From Brachybacterium huguangmaarense (lineage in GTDB: Bacteria > Actinomycetota > Actinomycetes > Actinomycetales > Dermabacteraceae), in assembly GCF_025725725.1 (NCBI RefSeq), contig NZ_CP107020.1, positions 2,356,001 through 2,420,000 on the forward strand: DNA of 64,000 nucleotides. Reading direction: 5' to 3'. The notes beneath the pieces were generated by a model. That model saw nothing but the letters and a program-made list of their open reading frames with translations. It was not told the DNA's origin and searched no databases. The translations under genes were made by a program, and so were the position numbers. Shown here in pieces: positions 1-8,262 of the stretch; the first letter of the stretch is position 1, and each line of letters begins with the position of its first letter.

Positions 1-122
1 AGGGCATCGTGACCGCGACCGGCGAGGGCGCCTCGAAGAAGGACGCCGAGCTCGCGGCCGCCGCCGGCGCCGTGCGCGCCGTGCTCGCCGAGCGTGGCGA
101 GTCGCTCCTGACCCGGGGCTGA
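1..122 (+). CDS. rnc: Ribonuclease III, C-terminal end (partial)
   Basis: The frame enters from outside the window and stops with TGA at 120-122. The 39 visible residues contain the GEGASKKDAELAAA helix typical of the C-terminal double-stranded-RNA-binding domain of RNase III, whose basic KK pair contacts the RNA backbone. The gene sits 2 bases before mutM, and rnc-mutM is a common actinobacterial order, which supports the call. Catalytic residues lie outside the window. A different dsRBD protein is possible but less likely in this context. Confidence 0.8.
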   Translation, partial: GIVTATGEGASKKDAELAAAAGAVRAVLAERGESLLTRG

Positions 123-124
123 CG

Positions 125-1108
125 ATGCCCGAGCTCCCCGAGGTCGAGGTGGTCCGCCGCGGCCTCCTGCCGCGCGTGCACGGCCGTGTCATCGAGCGGG
201 TCGAGGTCCTCGATCCCCGCGCCGTGCGCCGCCAGCACGGCGGTCCTGAGAGCCTCGCCGCCGACCTCGTGGGCGCACGCATCACCGCCGTGGCCCGTCG
301 CGGCAAGTTCCTGTGGTGGCGTCTGGCGGAGGGCCCCGGCACCGACGACGTGGCCCTCATGACCCACCTCGGCATGAGCGGACAGCTGCGCGTGCGCGAC
401 CGCGCCGGGGCGCGAGAGGTCGAGCTGCCCGCCCCGGCCGAGCCGCCGGGAGAGGGCCCGGCCCCCGATCCGCGGCGCCATCGCCGTCTCACGCTGACCC
501 TGGACGACGGCACGGAGGTCGACTTCCTCGACCAGCGTCTGTTCGGCGGCATGTGGACCTCGGCGCTCGCCCCTTCGGCCGACGGCCGGCTCGCCGCCGC
601 CGGCAGCCCCGACACCCTGCTGCCCGTCGACGCCGCGCACATCGCGCGCGACGTGCTGGACCCCGCCGTCGACCTGGCCGCGGTCGCCCGTCGTCTCCGC
701 GCGCGCAGCGCAGCCGTGAAGTCCCTGCTGCTGGCCCAGGACCTCATCAGCGGGATCGGCAACATCTACGCCGACGAGGCCCTGTGGGCCGCGCGCACCC
801 ACTACGCCACGCCGGGGGAGGCACTGTCCCAGGTGCGGGCCCATCGCCTCCTCCAGGAGACCCGCCAGGTCATGGAGCGCGCGCTCGAGGTGGGCGGCAC
901 GAGTTTCGACGCCCTCTACGTGAACGTCGAAGGCCGTAGCGGTTTCTTCGCCCGCTCCCTCGCGGCCTACGGCAAGGAGGGCGAGCCGTGCCCGCGCTGC
1001 GGGACCCCGATCCGCCGTGCCGTGCACCAGGGACGCTCCTCGTTCTTCTGTCCGCACTGCCAGCGCAGACGCCAGCTCGCCGCCCGGCCGATCACGACGT
1101 CGAGGTGA
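125..1108 (+). CDS. mutM: Formamidopyrimidine-DNA glycosylase
   Basis: Bifunctional base-excision repair enzyme that removes 8-oxoguanine and FapyG and nicks the abasic site. The protein starts MPELPEVEVV: after Met removal, Pro2 is the Schiff-base nucleophile and Glu3 the general acid of the Fpg/Nei family. The basic RRGKF segment near residue 60 and the NIYADEALW helix-two-turn-helix region are present. The C-terminus carries the zinc finger CPRCGTPIRR...FFCPHCQRR (about residues 285-312). At 327 residues it is longer than the usual 270-290; the extra length is a Pro/Ala-rich insertion around residues 98-120. It starts 2 bases after the rnc stop, so the two are probably cotranscribed. Confidence 0.95.
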   Translation: MPELPEVEVVRRGLLPRVHGRVIERVEVLDPRAVRRQHGGPESLAADLVGARITAVARRGKFLWWRLAEGPGTDDVALMTHLGMSGQLRVRDRAGAREVELPAPAEPPGEGPAPDPRRHRRLTLTLDDGTEVDFLDQRLFGGMWTSALAPSADGRLAAAGSPDTLLPVDAAHIARDVLDPAVDLAAVARRLRARSAAVKSLLLAQDLISGIGNIYADEALWAARTHYATPGEALSQVRAHRLLQETRQVMERALEVGGTSFDALYVNVEGRSGFFARSLAAYGKEGEPCPRCGTPIRRAVHQGRSSFFCPHCQRRRQLAARPITTSR

Positions 1109-1503
1109 CGGGGCGCGGGGTCCTGCGGCCGATCGAGCGTGTCCGACGGAACGGCGTCGAGCGGCGACACCCCGTGGACGCTCACCGCACCGGGGTAGGA
1201 GCCGCTCGCGAAGTACGGTCGCATCTCAGGCCGCACCGACGCGAGATGGCCGGGGTCCTCGACCAGGTTCACGTCCAGCTCGGTGACGGCCTCGCCGTCG
1301 ACGGTCGATGCTCGGATGCCGAGCGCATCCCAGACCAGCCAACGGTTCCTCGGCGGCTCCGCGCCGTCCTCCCGCGTGGGGGGAGCGGGCTTCACCGGCT
1401 CCCCGAAGGTGCTGATCAGCGCCAATACGGGCACGGGATCGTAGGTCCTGTCACCGATCCGGACTCCTCTCGCCGTGAAATCGATGGGGGGTACATCGAC
1501 CAT
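967..1503 (-). CDS. Hypothetical protein, DUF7738-like
   Basis: A 178-residue protein beginning MVDVPPIDFTARGVRIGD, with a GAGG ribosome-binding site about 7 bases upstream of the ATG at 1503. The N-terminal 110 residues (GVRIGDRTYDP, WLVWDALGI, PGAVSVHGV) resemble from memory a small uncharacterised domain, DUF7738; this was not checked by search. The last about 47 codons run antisense through the 3' end of mutM, which is low-complexity and basic, so the original C-terminus may be lost and the overlap accidental. Function unknown. It converges on mutM and stands alone on its strand. Confidence 0.5.
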   Translation of the reverse strand: MVDVPPIDFTARGVRIGDRTYDPVPVLALISTFGEPVKPAPPTREDGAEPPRNRWLVWDALGIRASTVDGEAVTELDVNLVEDPGHLASVRPEMRPYFASGSYPGAVSVHGVSPLDAVPSDTLDRPQDPAPRHLDVVIGRAASWRLRWQCGQKNEERPWCTARRIGVPQRGHGSPSLP

Positions 1504-1738
1504 GTCGCCTCGCTGTGATGGAGATCGGTGCCGACCTGGCGGCCTCGTCGTGGGTTCACGGGTGTCGTCCGTGGACGGCTGTGCGCACACGATACAGGGC
1601 GGGGCCGCGGTGCTCCGGGCGGATCGGGGCGGCACGGATGGCGTGCTCCCAGTGCCTGAGACACCCCGCGTCGAGTGCCCTCGATCGACGAACCTCGGGT
1701 ACGGTCGGGACAGCTGCTCGACCAGGAAGGGAACCCCC

Positions 1739-2362
1739 ATGACCGTTCGGACCACGGACACGCCTGTGCGCGTGATGATCGTCGACGACCACGAGGTGGT
1801 CCGCCGCGGCATCGTGACCGTGATCGACGCGAGTCCTGCCCTGACGGTCGTCGGCGAGGCCTCGACGGTCGACGAGGCGCGTCGCCGTCTGCCCGCCGTG
1901 CGCCCGGACGTCCTGGTCGTGGACCTGCAGCTTCCCGACGGCACCGGCATCGACGTGATGACGCGCGCCCGCGAGCTGAGCCCCGAGCAGCGCATGCTCG
2001 TGCTCACGTCCTTCGACGACGACGCGGCGCTGCGGGAGTCCCGTGCGGTGGGCGCCGCGGGCATGCTCTTGAAGTCGGCCCGCTCGCGCGACATCGTCGC
2101 GGCCATCGAGAAGATCGCCGAGGGCCAGACGGTGTGGCCCAGCCGCCCGGCCGAGGACGAGGAGGAGCTGTCGGCCACCGACCAGCGCATCGTCGAGCTG
2201 ATCGGGGACGGCTGCACCAACCGGGAGATCGCCGACGAGCTCGGAATCGCCGAGAAGACCGTCAAGAACCGCATCACCGCGATCCTCCACTCCCTGGGCC
2301 TGCAGCGACGCACCCAGGTCGCCGCGCGCGAGGCCGCCCGCCGCCGCGCCGGCTGGAAGTGA
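1739..2362 (+). CDS. LuxR/NarL-family response regulator
   Basis: A 207-residue two-component response regulator. The receiver domain (about 10-125) has the acidic pair DDH at 16-18, the phosphoacceptor Asp62 in VVDLQLPDG, Thr90 and Lys112 (MLLKS). The C-terminal LuxR helix-turn-helix (about 140-200) reads TNREIADELGIAEKTVKNR. The ATG at 1739 was chosen because the receiver domain begins immediately afterwards and a GAAGGG ribosome-binding site precedes it; longer in-frame starts add non-conserved sequence. It converges with a histidine kinase 37 bases away that is probably its partner, an unusual arrangement because such pairs normally share an operon. Targets are unknown; control of the adjacent cyd genes is only an inference. 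Confidence 0.9.
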   Translation: MTVRTTDTPVRVMIVDDHEVVRRGIVTVIDASPALTVVGEASTVDEARRRLPAVRPDVLVVDLQLPDGTGIDVMTRARELSPEQRMLVLTSFDDDAALRESRAVGAAGMLLKSARSRDIVAAIEKIAEGQTVWPSRPAEDEEELSATDQRIVELIGDGCTNREIADELGIAEKTVKNRITAILHSLGLQRRTQVAAREAARRRAGWK

Positions 2363-2399
2363 CCGCCCCGCCCTGTGCACCTCGTGGCGCGCGTCGGCG

Positions 2400-3524
2400 T
2401 CAGACCGGCGGCAGCGTGACCCGCCAGGAGATCATCGTGCCCGGCTCGAGCGGGATCGCGTCGACCCAGCCCTGATGGCGCCGGGCCCGGCTCGACATGT
2501 TCGCCAGGCCGCTGCGCCGCGTGACCGTGGGGTCGATGCCGCGGCCGTTGTCGGACACGTCCACCTGCGCGACGCGGTCGACCCCTTCGGAGAACACCGT
2601 CACCGAGATGGCGACGGCGCTCGCATGGGCGTGGCGCGCCGCGTTGGCGAGGGCCTCCCGCACCACCGCCACGATGTCCTCGGCGATCTCGTCGGGGATC
2701 TCGAGGTCCAGGCGCGAGGGGTCCGTGGGCAGGCGCAGGTTGGGGGCGAAGCCGAGCCCCGCGATGGCCAGCCCGCTCTCGTGGCGCAGGCGCTCGGTGA
2801 GCGTGGCCTCGCGGCGATCGCGGCGCAGCGACTGGACGATCTGCCGGATCTGCGCGACGGCCCGCTCGACGCCCTGCACGGAGAGCTCGACGGACCGCGC
2901 GATCGACGGGTCGAGGCCGCGCGCGCCCGGCTCCTGGAGGTCGCGCTGGAGCGACTCGAGCTCCATGCCGACGGCGAACAGCTCCTGGATCGCCAGGTCA
3001 TGCAGGTCCCGGGCGATCCGGCCGCGTTCGTCGTCGACCCCGCTGTCGGGGTCGACCGGCTCGCGCAGCGCGAGCCCGATGAGCGTCGCGAGCGCGTTGA
3101 GGTGCTCGCGTGCGGCTCCGTCGAGCGCTGTCGCGTCACCGAACGACACGATCAGGGCGCCGATCCCGTCGAGCCCGGCGTCCACGGGCGCGGTGAGCGT
3201 GCCCGTGCCTGCGAGCGGCGGCAGGAAGGACAGGTCCGCGCACTCCACGGCGTCCGGGTCGCCCATGAGCAGGGCCGCGCCGAGTCCGCTGTCCGGCGGG
3301 ACCTCCTCGCCCAGGAGGGCCTCGCCCGTCTCTCCGTCCGTCAGCTCGACCGCCCAGCTGCCGTGCCCCGCGGGGAGCACGAGCGCGCTCGACGCGGCGC
3401 CGAGATCGGCCCGTGCCCGTACGGTCAGGAGCGTCAGGAGGTCCTCGAGGTCGCCCCCGGCGAGGACGGCGGCGCACAGGTCCTGGATGCGGGTGCGCGC
3501 GGGTGCTGCGGCGTGGGCGGTCAT
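2400..3524 (-). CDS. GAF-domain sensor histidine kinase (NarL-partner type)
   Basis: A 374-residue cytoplasmic histidine kinase without transmembrane segments. The first about 150 residues form a GAF-like sensory region. The HisKA_3 dimerisation domain has the phosphoaccepting His175 in ARDLHDLAIQELF, followed by a HATPase domain with N box (EALANAARHA), G1 (DNGRGID) and G2 (SGLANMSSRA). This resembles the DevS/NarX class that senses redox or gas ligands, but no ligand residue can be assigned. The start at 3524 has AGGAGA 6 bases upstream. An alternative ATG at 3575 overlaps the cydC stop as TGATG. It lies last in the cydABDC direction and is probably cotranscribed, suggesting oxygen or redox sensing. 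Confidence 0.88.
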   Translation of the reverse strand: MTAHAAAPARTRIQDLCAAVLAGGDLEDLLTLLTVRARADLGAASSALVLPAGHGSWAVELTDGETGEALLGEEVPPDSGLGAALLMGDPDAVECADLSFLPPLAGTGTLTAPVDAGLDGIGALIVSFGDATALDGAAREHLNALATLIGLALREPVDPDSGVDDERGRIARDLHDLAIQELFAVGMELESLQRDLQEPGARGLDPSIARSVELSVQGVERAVAQIRQIVQSLRRDRREATLTERLRHESGLAIAGLGFAPNLRLPTDPSRLDLEIPDEIAEDIVAVVREALANAARHAHASAVAISVTVFSEGVDRVAQVDVSDNGRGIDPTVTRRSGLANMSSRARRHQGWVDAIPLEPGTMISWRVTLPPV

Positions 3525-3574
3525 GTCGTCTCCTGGGACTCCGGAGGAGGTGGGGCTCTGCTCGGTCCAGTGCA

Positions 3575-5314
3575 TCAGGTGTTCGGCCCCACGTGCAGGA
3601 CTGTGGTCCCGTGCGGGATGGCGGCGCGATCGTGCGTCACCACGACCACGGCCGACGCGGGGTCCAGGAGGGCGCCCGGGCCCGTCGTCAGCAGCCCCTG
3701 CAGGAGCGCGCGGGCCCGCTCGGGATCGAGGTGCTCGGTCGGCTCGTCGAGCAGCGTGAGGGGCGCGCGGCGCAGCAGGGCTCGGGCCAGCAGCAGGCGT
3801 CGGCGCTCCCCGCCGGAGACGGTCGTGCCGTCCGGTCCGAGCATGTGGCCCAGGCCGCCGGGCAGGGAGGCCACCCACGGGGCGAGGCCGGCCGCGTCGA
3901 GCGCCGCCTCGATCTCCTCGTCGGTCACGTCCCCGCGCGCGACCCGCAGGTTCTCCCGCACCGTGGTCGCGAACACGTGGGCGTCCTCGGCGAAGAGGAC
4001 CATCTCGCGGCGCACGCGGTCCTCGGGCAGGGTCGCGAGGTCGGCGCCGTCGAGCTCGAGCGTGCCCGCGAGCGGCTCGAGCAGACCGGCGAGCGTGAGC
4101 AGGAGCGTGGACTTGCCCGCGCCGGAGGGCCCGACGACGGCTAGACGGCTGCCCGGGCCCAGATCCAGGTCGAGGTGCTCGACCCGCGGTGCCTGGGCGT
4201 TCCACCCGGCGGCCAGGTCGCGTACGTGCAGGTGCGGTGCGCCGGGGCCATGCTCGGCCGGCTCCCGGACGGCGCCGACGGGGCCGGCCGGGGCGACCGC
4301 CTCCTCGGGGCCGATGGTCTCGACGATGCGGGCCGCCGCGGCCCGGGAGCGGGCCACCTGGGCGGCGGCCGCGGGCAGCGCGGCGGAGGCCTCGAACGCC
4401 GACAGCGGCAGCAGGAACAGGATGCCGATCGCGCCGGCGCTCGCCGTGCCCGTCGTCCACAGCGGACCGGCGGCCAGCACGGAGCCGAGCACGGCGAGGA
4501 TCATCGCGGCGGGCACGGAGGCCGCGGCGATGGCCGAGGGCAGGGCCGCCCGGTCGATCGCGGCGTCGTAGCGGTCCTGGGCGGCGCCATGCCGGGCGAT
4601 CGCCTCGTCGAGGCGGCCGTCCAGCCGCAGCGCGGTGGCGTCGTCGATGACCTCGAGAGCGCTCTGGGTGACGGCGCCGCGGCCCTCGATCACGGCGCCC
4701 TGGCTGAGACGGGCCGCCCGATAGGAGGCGAGGGGGGCCACGAGCCCGGCGACGGCGAGGGCGAGCAGCATCGAGGCGGCCGCGACGAGGGAGAGCGGTG
4801 CCAGGGTCGCGACCGCGACCATGCCCATCACGATCGCGACCGCGACCGGCACGACGGCACGGATCACGTGGTCGCCGATCTCCTGCGCGTCGTCGCCGAG
4901 CCGGGCCAGCAGGTCGCCGCGCCGCAGGCGCGTGAGCGCATCGCCGGGCCGCGCCGCGAGTGCCGTGAACAGGCGCGTCCGCAGCGACACCACGCCCCGC
5001 AGGGCGGCGTCGTGCGTGGTCATGCGGTCGACCCAGCGGAACGCGCCGCGCGAGATGCCCAGCGCGCGCACGGCGACCACGGCGACGGTGAGGTCGAGCA
5101 CGGGCGGCATGGTCCAGGCGGTCGTGATGAGCCAGGCGCTCACCGCGGCGAGGGCGAACGCCGAGGCGAGGGTCGCGGTGGCGCTCGCGATCGCCGCCAG
5201 CAGGCGGCCGCGGGGGATCGCGAGCATCGCCGTGACCCGTGCGAGATCGGAGGGACGGTGGCGGGCGCTCGGGCCCTGCTCGGGAGCCGTGGCGTCGGAC
5301 GTCGTGGGGCTCAT
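3575..5314 (-). CDS. cydC: Thiol reductant ABC exporter subunit CydC
   Basis: One half of the heterodimeric CydDC ABC exporter, which moves cysteine or glutathione outward and is needed for cytochrome bd assembly. The 579-residue protein has six predicted membrane helices (about 40-320) and an ATPase domain with Walker A GPSGAGKSTLLL, signature SGGERRR and Walker B LTLLDEPTEHLD. Its ATG at 5314 overlaps the cydD stop (ATGA), implying translational coupling. The partner with the other half-transporter lies immediately upstream, and cydA/cydB precede it in the same operon. A generic exporter would be the alternative without this context. Confidence 0.92.
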   Translation of the reverse strand: MSPTTSDATAPEQGPSARHRPSDLARVTAMLAIPRGRLLAAIASATATLASAFALAAVSAWLITTAWTMPPVLDLTVAVVAVRALGISRGAFRWVDRMTTHDAALRGVVSLRTRLFTALAARPGDALTRLRRGDLLARLGDDAQEIGDHVIRAVVPVAVAIVMGMVAVATLAPLSLVAAASMLLALAVAGLVAPLASYRAARLSQGAVIEGRGAVTQSALEVIDDATALRLDGRLDEAIARHGAAQDRYDAAIDRAALPSAIAAASVPAAMILAVLGSVLAAGPLWTTGTASAGAIGILFLLPLSAFEASAALPAAAAQVARSRAAAARIVETIGPEEAVAPAGPVGAVREPAEHGPGAPHLHVRDLAAGWNAQAPRVEHLDLDLGPGSRLAVVGPSGAGKSTLLLTLAGLLEPLAGTLELDGADLATLPEDRVRREMVLFAEDAHVFATTVRENLRVARGDVTDEEIEAALDAAGLAPWVASLPGGLGHMLGPDGTTVSGGERRRLLLARALLRRAPLTLLDEPTEHLDPERARALLQGLLTTGPGALLDPASAVVVVTHDRAAIPHGTTVLHVGPNT

Positions 5315-7062
5315 GCGTGCACCTCCCCAGGGGCGGCCGGCATGTCGTCTTGGCGGGGCTCGAGCTCGACCACGTCGTCGGCGAGGTCCCGCAGGGTGCT
5401 GCGGTGGGCGACGACCACGACGGCGCGGCCCTCGCCGCGCCAGCGGGCGAGCAGCTCGAGGACCACGCCCTCGCTCGCCCCGTCGAGATGGGCGGTGGGC
5501 TCGTCGAGGATCACGACGGGGGCGGGGGAGAGGACCGCGCGGGCGAGCGCGAGCCGCTGGCGCTCGCCGAGCGAGAGCCCCGTGCCGCCGCGCCCCACCT
5601 CGGCGTCCCAGCCGCGTTCGCGGACCACGCGGTCGAGTCCGCTGCGCCTGGCGGCCTCCTCGAGGTCGGCGTCGTCGAGACCGGGGCGCGCGTCGGCGAG
5701 CACCGAGCGGATGGTGCCCGGGCCCACGACGGGGCGCTGGGGCAGGTAGGCCACCTGCTCCCACAGGCTCGCCCGCCGCAGCGCGAGCACGTCGACCGGG
5801 GCCTGGCCGGGCGCGGTCGCCACGGCCCGCCCCGCATCGGGGGCCAGCAGCCCGAGCAGGCACAGGACGGCCGTGGTCTTGCCCGCCCCGGAGGGTCCGG
5901 AGATCGCGAGCAGGCGCCCGGGGGCGACCGTGAGGGCGGCGTCGTGCGGCGCGAGGCCGTCCCGCGAGCGCACGCTCACGCCCTCGAGCGCCAGCGTGCC
6001 CGTGCGCAGATCGGGCGCCTCGATCTCCCCTTCGGGCAGGAGCGGCTCCTCGAGCACCTCGAAGGCGGCGTCGACGGCGGCGAGCCCGTCGGTCGAGGCA
6101 TGGAACTGCTGGCCCACCTGCCGCAGCGGGAGGTAGAGCTCGGGCGCGAGGATCAGCACCGCGAGGCCCGCGGCGAGGTTCATGTCCCCGCTCACGAGCC
6201 GCAGGCCGATGCTGACGGCGACGAGGGCGACGCCGAGGGTCGCGAGCAGCTCCAGGACCATCGAGGACAGGAACGCGTAGCGCAGGGACCCCATCGCGGA
6301 GCGGCGGTGCCGTTCGCCGAGCTCCTCGACCGTGCGCTCGGGGCCCTTCTCCCGGCCGAGGGCCCGGAGCGTGGGCAGCCCCTCGACGAGATCCAGCAGC
6401 TGGGACCACAGGGTGCGCATGTCGGCCAGGAGCGCCTCGGAGCGGCCGACCGTGAGCTGGCCGATGAGGATCATGAAGATCGGGATGAGGGGGATCGTGA
6501 TGGCCGCGAGCACCGCGCTCGTCACGTCGAGCAGCGCGATCGCGACGAAGCACAGCGGCGTGACGGTCGCGGCCAGCAGGAGCTGGGGGACGTAGCCGAC
6601 GAGGTAGGGCCGGAGCGCCTCGAGCCCGGTGGTGGCGAGGGTCGTGAGGTCCGCTCCGCGCCCGGCGGAGCGGCGCGGACCGAGCAGAGCGCCGTGCAGC
6701 AGGACCCGTCCGCGCAGGTCCGCGATGGCGGCCGTCGCGGCACGATGCGCCGTGCGCTGCTGGGCGAGGACCGCCAGGGCCCGCACCGCGAGCGCGACCA
6801 GCACGGCCACCAGCAGCCCCGGGTGCTCGAGCGGGGAGACGCGGTCGATGAGCAGGGCCGCGCCCAGGCGCCCGAGCGCGATCGCGGTGACGATGACGCA
6901 CACCGACTGCACGAGGCCGAGCACCCCCTGGAGCGCCACGTGGGCGCGCGCGGCGCGGACATGGCGGACCAGGCGCGGGTCGAGCGGCGGCCGGGCGGTG
7001 CGGCCGGGCGGCTCGGGCGCCTCCTCCGAGCTGCCGGCGGCGGCGACCGGCTGATCGCTCAC
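5311..7062 (-). CDS. cydD: Thiol reductant ABC exporter subunit CydD
   Basis: Second half of the CydDC exporter. It has membrane helices over about the first 300 residues and an ATPase domain with Walker A GPSGAGKTTAVL, signature LSLGERQR and Walker B VVILDEPTAHLD. The stop overlaps the cydC start by 4 bases. The start is uncertain. The frame is open back into cydB with no ATG between; the GTG at 7062 gives 583 residues, close to the family length, but lacks a good ribosome-binding site. A CTG at 7140 has GGAGG 8 bases upstream and would give 609 residues. The N-terminal region before the first helix is Pro/Ala-rich and not informative. Confidence 0.88.
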   Translation of the reverse strand: MSDQPVAAAGSSEEAPEPPGRTARPPLDPRLVRHVRAARAHVALQGVLGLVQSVCVIVTAIALGRLGAALLIDRVSPLEHPGLLVAVLVALAVRALAVLAQQRTAHRAATAAIADLRGRVLLHGALLGPRRSAGRGADLTTLATTGLEALRPYLVGYVPQLLLAATVTPLCFVAIALLDVTSAVLAAITIPLIPIFMILIGQLTVGRSEALLADMRTLWSQLLDLVEGLPTLRALGREKGPERTVEELGERHRRSAMGSLRYAFLSSMVLELLATLGVALVAVSIGLRLVSGDMNLAAGLAVLILAPELYLPLRQVGQQFHASTDGLAAVDAAFEVLEEPLLPEGEIEAPDLRTGTLALEGVSVRSRDGLAPHDAALTVAPGRLLAISGPSGAGKTTAVLCLLGLLAPDAGRAVATAPGQAPVDVLALRRASLWEQVAYLPQRPVVGPGTIRSVLADARPGLDDADLEEAARRSGLDRVVRERGWDAEVGRGGTGLSLGERQRLALARAVLSPAPVVILDEPTAHLDGASEGVVLELLARWRGEGRAVVVVAHRSTLRDLADDVVELEPRQDDMPAAPGEVHA

Positions 7063-7180
7063 CGGGTCCGAGAGCGCCGGACGGCCCGGAGCGGTGTGCT
7101 CCCGGGCCGTCGCGTCGTCCGTGGTGGGGCTTCCCGTCAGGGTGATCGCCTCCGTGGAGTCGTGGGCTGCCTGGTCGGCG

Positions 7181-8251
7181 TCAGTCCTGTTCGAAGGCGG
7201 CGCGGTAGCCGGCGCGCGCCCTCTCGGAGAGGGTACGCGGCTGCTGTGTCTCCGCGTCGGACCCGGCCCGGGCCCGGAACACCCAGTAGGCCCAGATCTG
7301 GTAGGCGAGCACGATCGGCATGAACACGCACACGGCAATCAGCATGACCGTGAGGGTGGGTGCGCTCGATGACGCGTTCATCACCGTGAGGCTGTTGGCC
7401 GCCGCGTTGCGTGACGGGAGGACGTCGGGGAAGAGCCCGCCGAACATCTGCACGCCCGCCGCCATGATGGCCACCGAGGTGGCCAGGAAGGTGCCCACCT
7501 CGGAACCCGCGCGGTGCAGCACGACCACGGCGAGCAGCGCGAGAGCGGCGATGGCGAGCGGGATCCAGGTGAGGCCGGTCCGCGCGTTCGCCAGCTGGTT
7601 CCAGATCAGGAAGGCGGCGCCGGCGACGATGGTCGGCCAGATCAGGAGCCCGACCATGCGGTTCGCGTCCGCGCGGATGCTGCCCTCGGTCTTGCCCGCG
7701 AGGTAGGCGCTGCCGTGCGTCCAGAACAGCAGCACGAACACCACGCCTCCGAGCAGACCGAAGGGATTGAGCAGCCCGAGCAACGAGGTGGTCACGTGCT
7801 TCGAGGCGTCGATGTCGACGCCCCGGACGATGTTGGCGAAAGCGACCCCCCACAGCAGCGCGGGGGCGAAGCCGCCGATGGCGTGCACCGTGTCCCATGC
7901 CCGCAGCCACCGTCGATCCGCGGACTTGGCACGGTACTTGAACGCGCACACCCGGGCGATCAGGACGAGCAGCAGGAGCAGCAGCGCCAGGTAGAAGCCG
8001 GAGAAGAGTGAGGCGTACCACTCCGGGAAGGCGGCGAAGATGGAGGCGCCTCCCACGATCACCCACACCTGGTTGCCGTCCCAGATGGGCCCGACGGTCT
8101 CGATGATCTCTCCGCGCCGCTCGGCGTCTCCTCGCCCCAGGACGAGCGAGTTCATCCCGACGCCGAAGTCGAAGCCCTCGAGCACGAAGTAGCCGATGAA
8201 GAGGAAGGTGATGAGGACGAACCAGGTGGTCTGGAGTGCGGTGGGTTCCAT
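7181..8251 (-). CDS. cydB: Cytochrome bd ubiquinol oxidase subunit II
   Basis: Membrane subunit II of the high-affinity quinol oxidase. The 356-residue protein is highly hydrophobic with about eight or nine helices and begins METTALQ-like MEPTALQTTWFVLITFLFIGY, with the family motif VLEGFDFGVG following directly. GDGNQVW-like DGNQVWVI appears near residue 60. It starts 11 bases after cydA, with GGAGAG as ribosome-binding site. The operon order cydA-cydB-cydD-cydC is the usual actinobacterial one. Expression is typically raised at low oxygen in relatives; no operator could be identified here. Confidence 0.95.
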   Translation of the reverse strand: MEPTALQTTWFVLITFLFIGYFVLEGFDFGVGMNSLVLGRGDAERRGEIIETVGPIWDGNQVWVIVGGASIFAAFPEWYASLFSGFYLALLLLLLVLIARVCAFKYRAKSADRRWLRAWDTVHAIGGFAPALLWGVAFANIVRGVDIDASKHVTTSLLGLLNPFGLLGGVVFVLLFWTHGSAYLAGKTEGSIRADANRMVGLLIWPTIVAGAAFLIWNQLANARTGLTWIPLAIAALALLAVVVLHRAGSEVGTFLATSVAIMAAGVQMFGGLFPDVLPSRNAAANSLTVMNASSSAPTLTVMLIAVCVFMPIVLAYQIWAYWVFRARAGSDAETQQPRTLSERARAGYRAAFEQD

Positions 8252-8262
8252 GTCTGCTCTCC

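Noticed and set aside
2475..4571. Long plus-strand frame opposite the kinase and cydC
   Set aside because: No domain is recognisable, and the opposite strand has complete kinase and ABC motifs.
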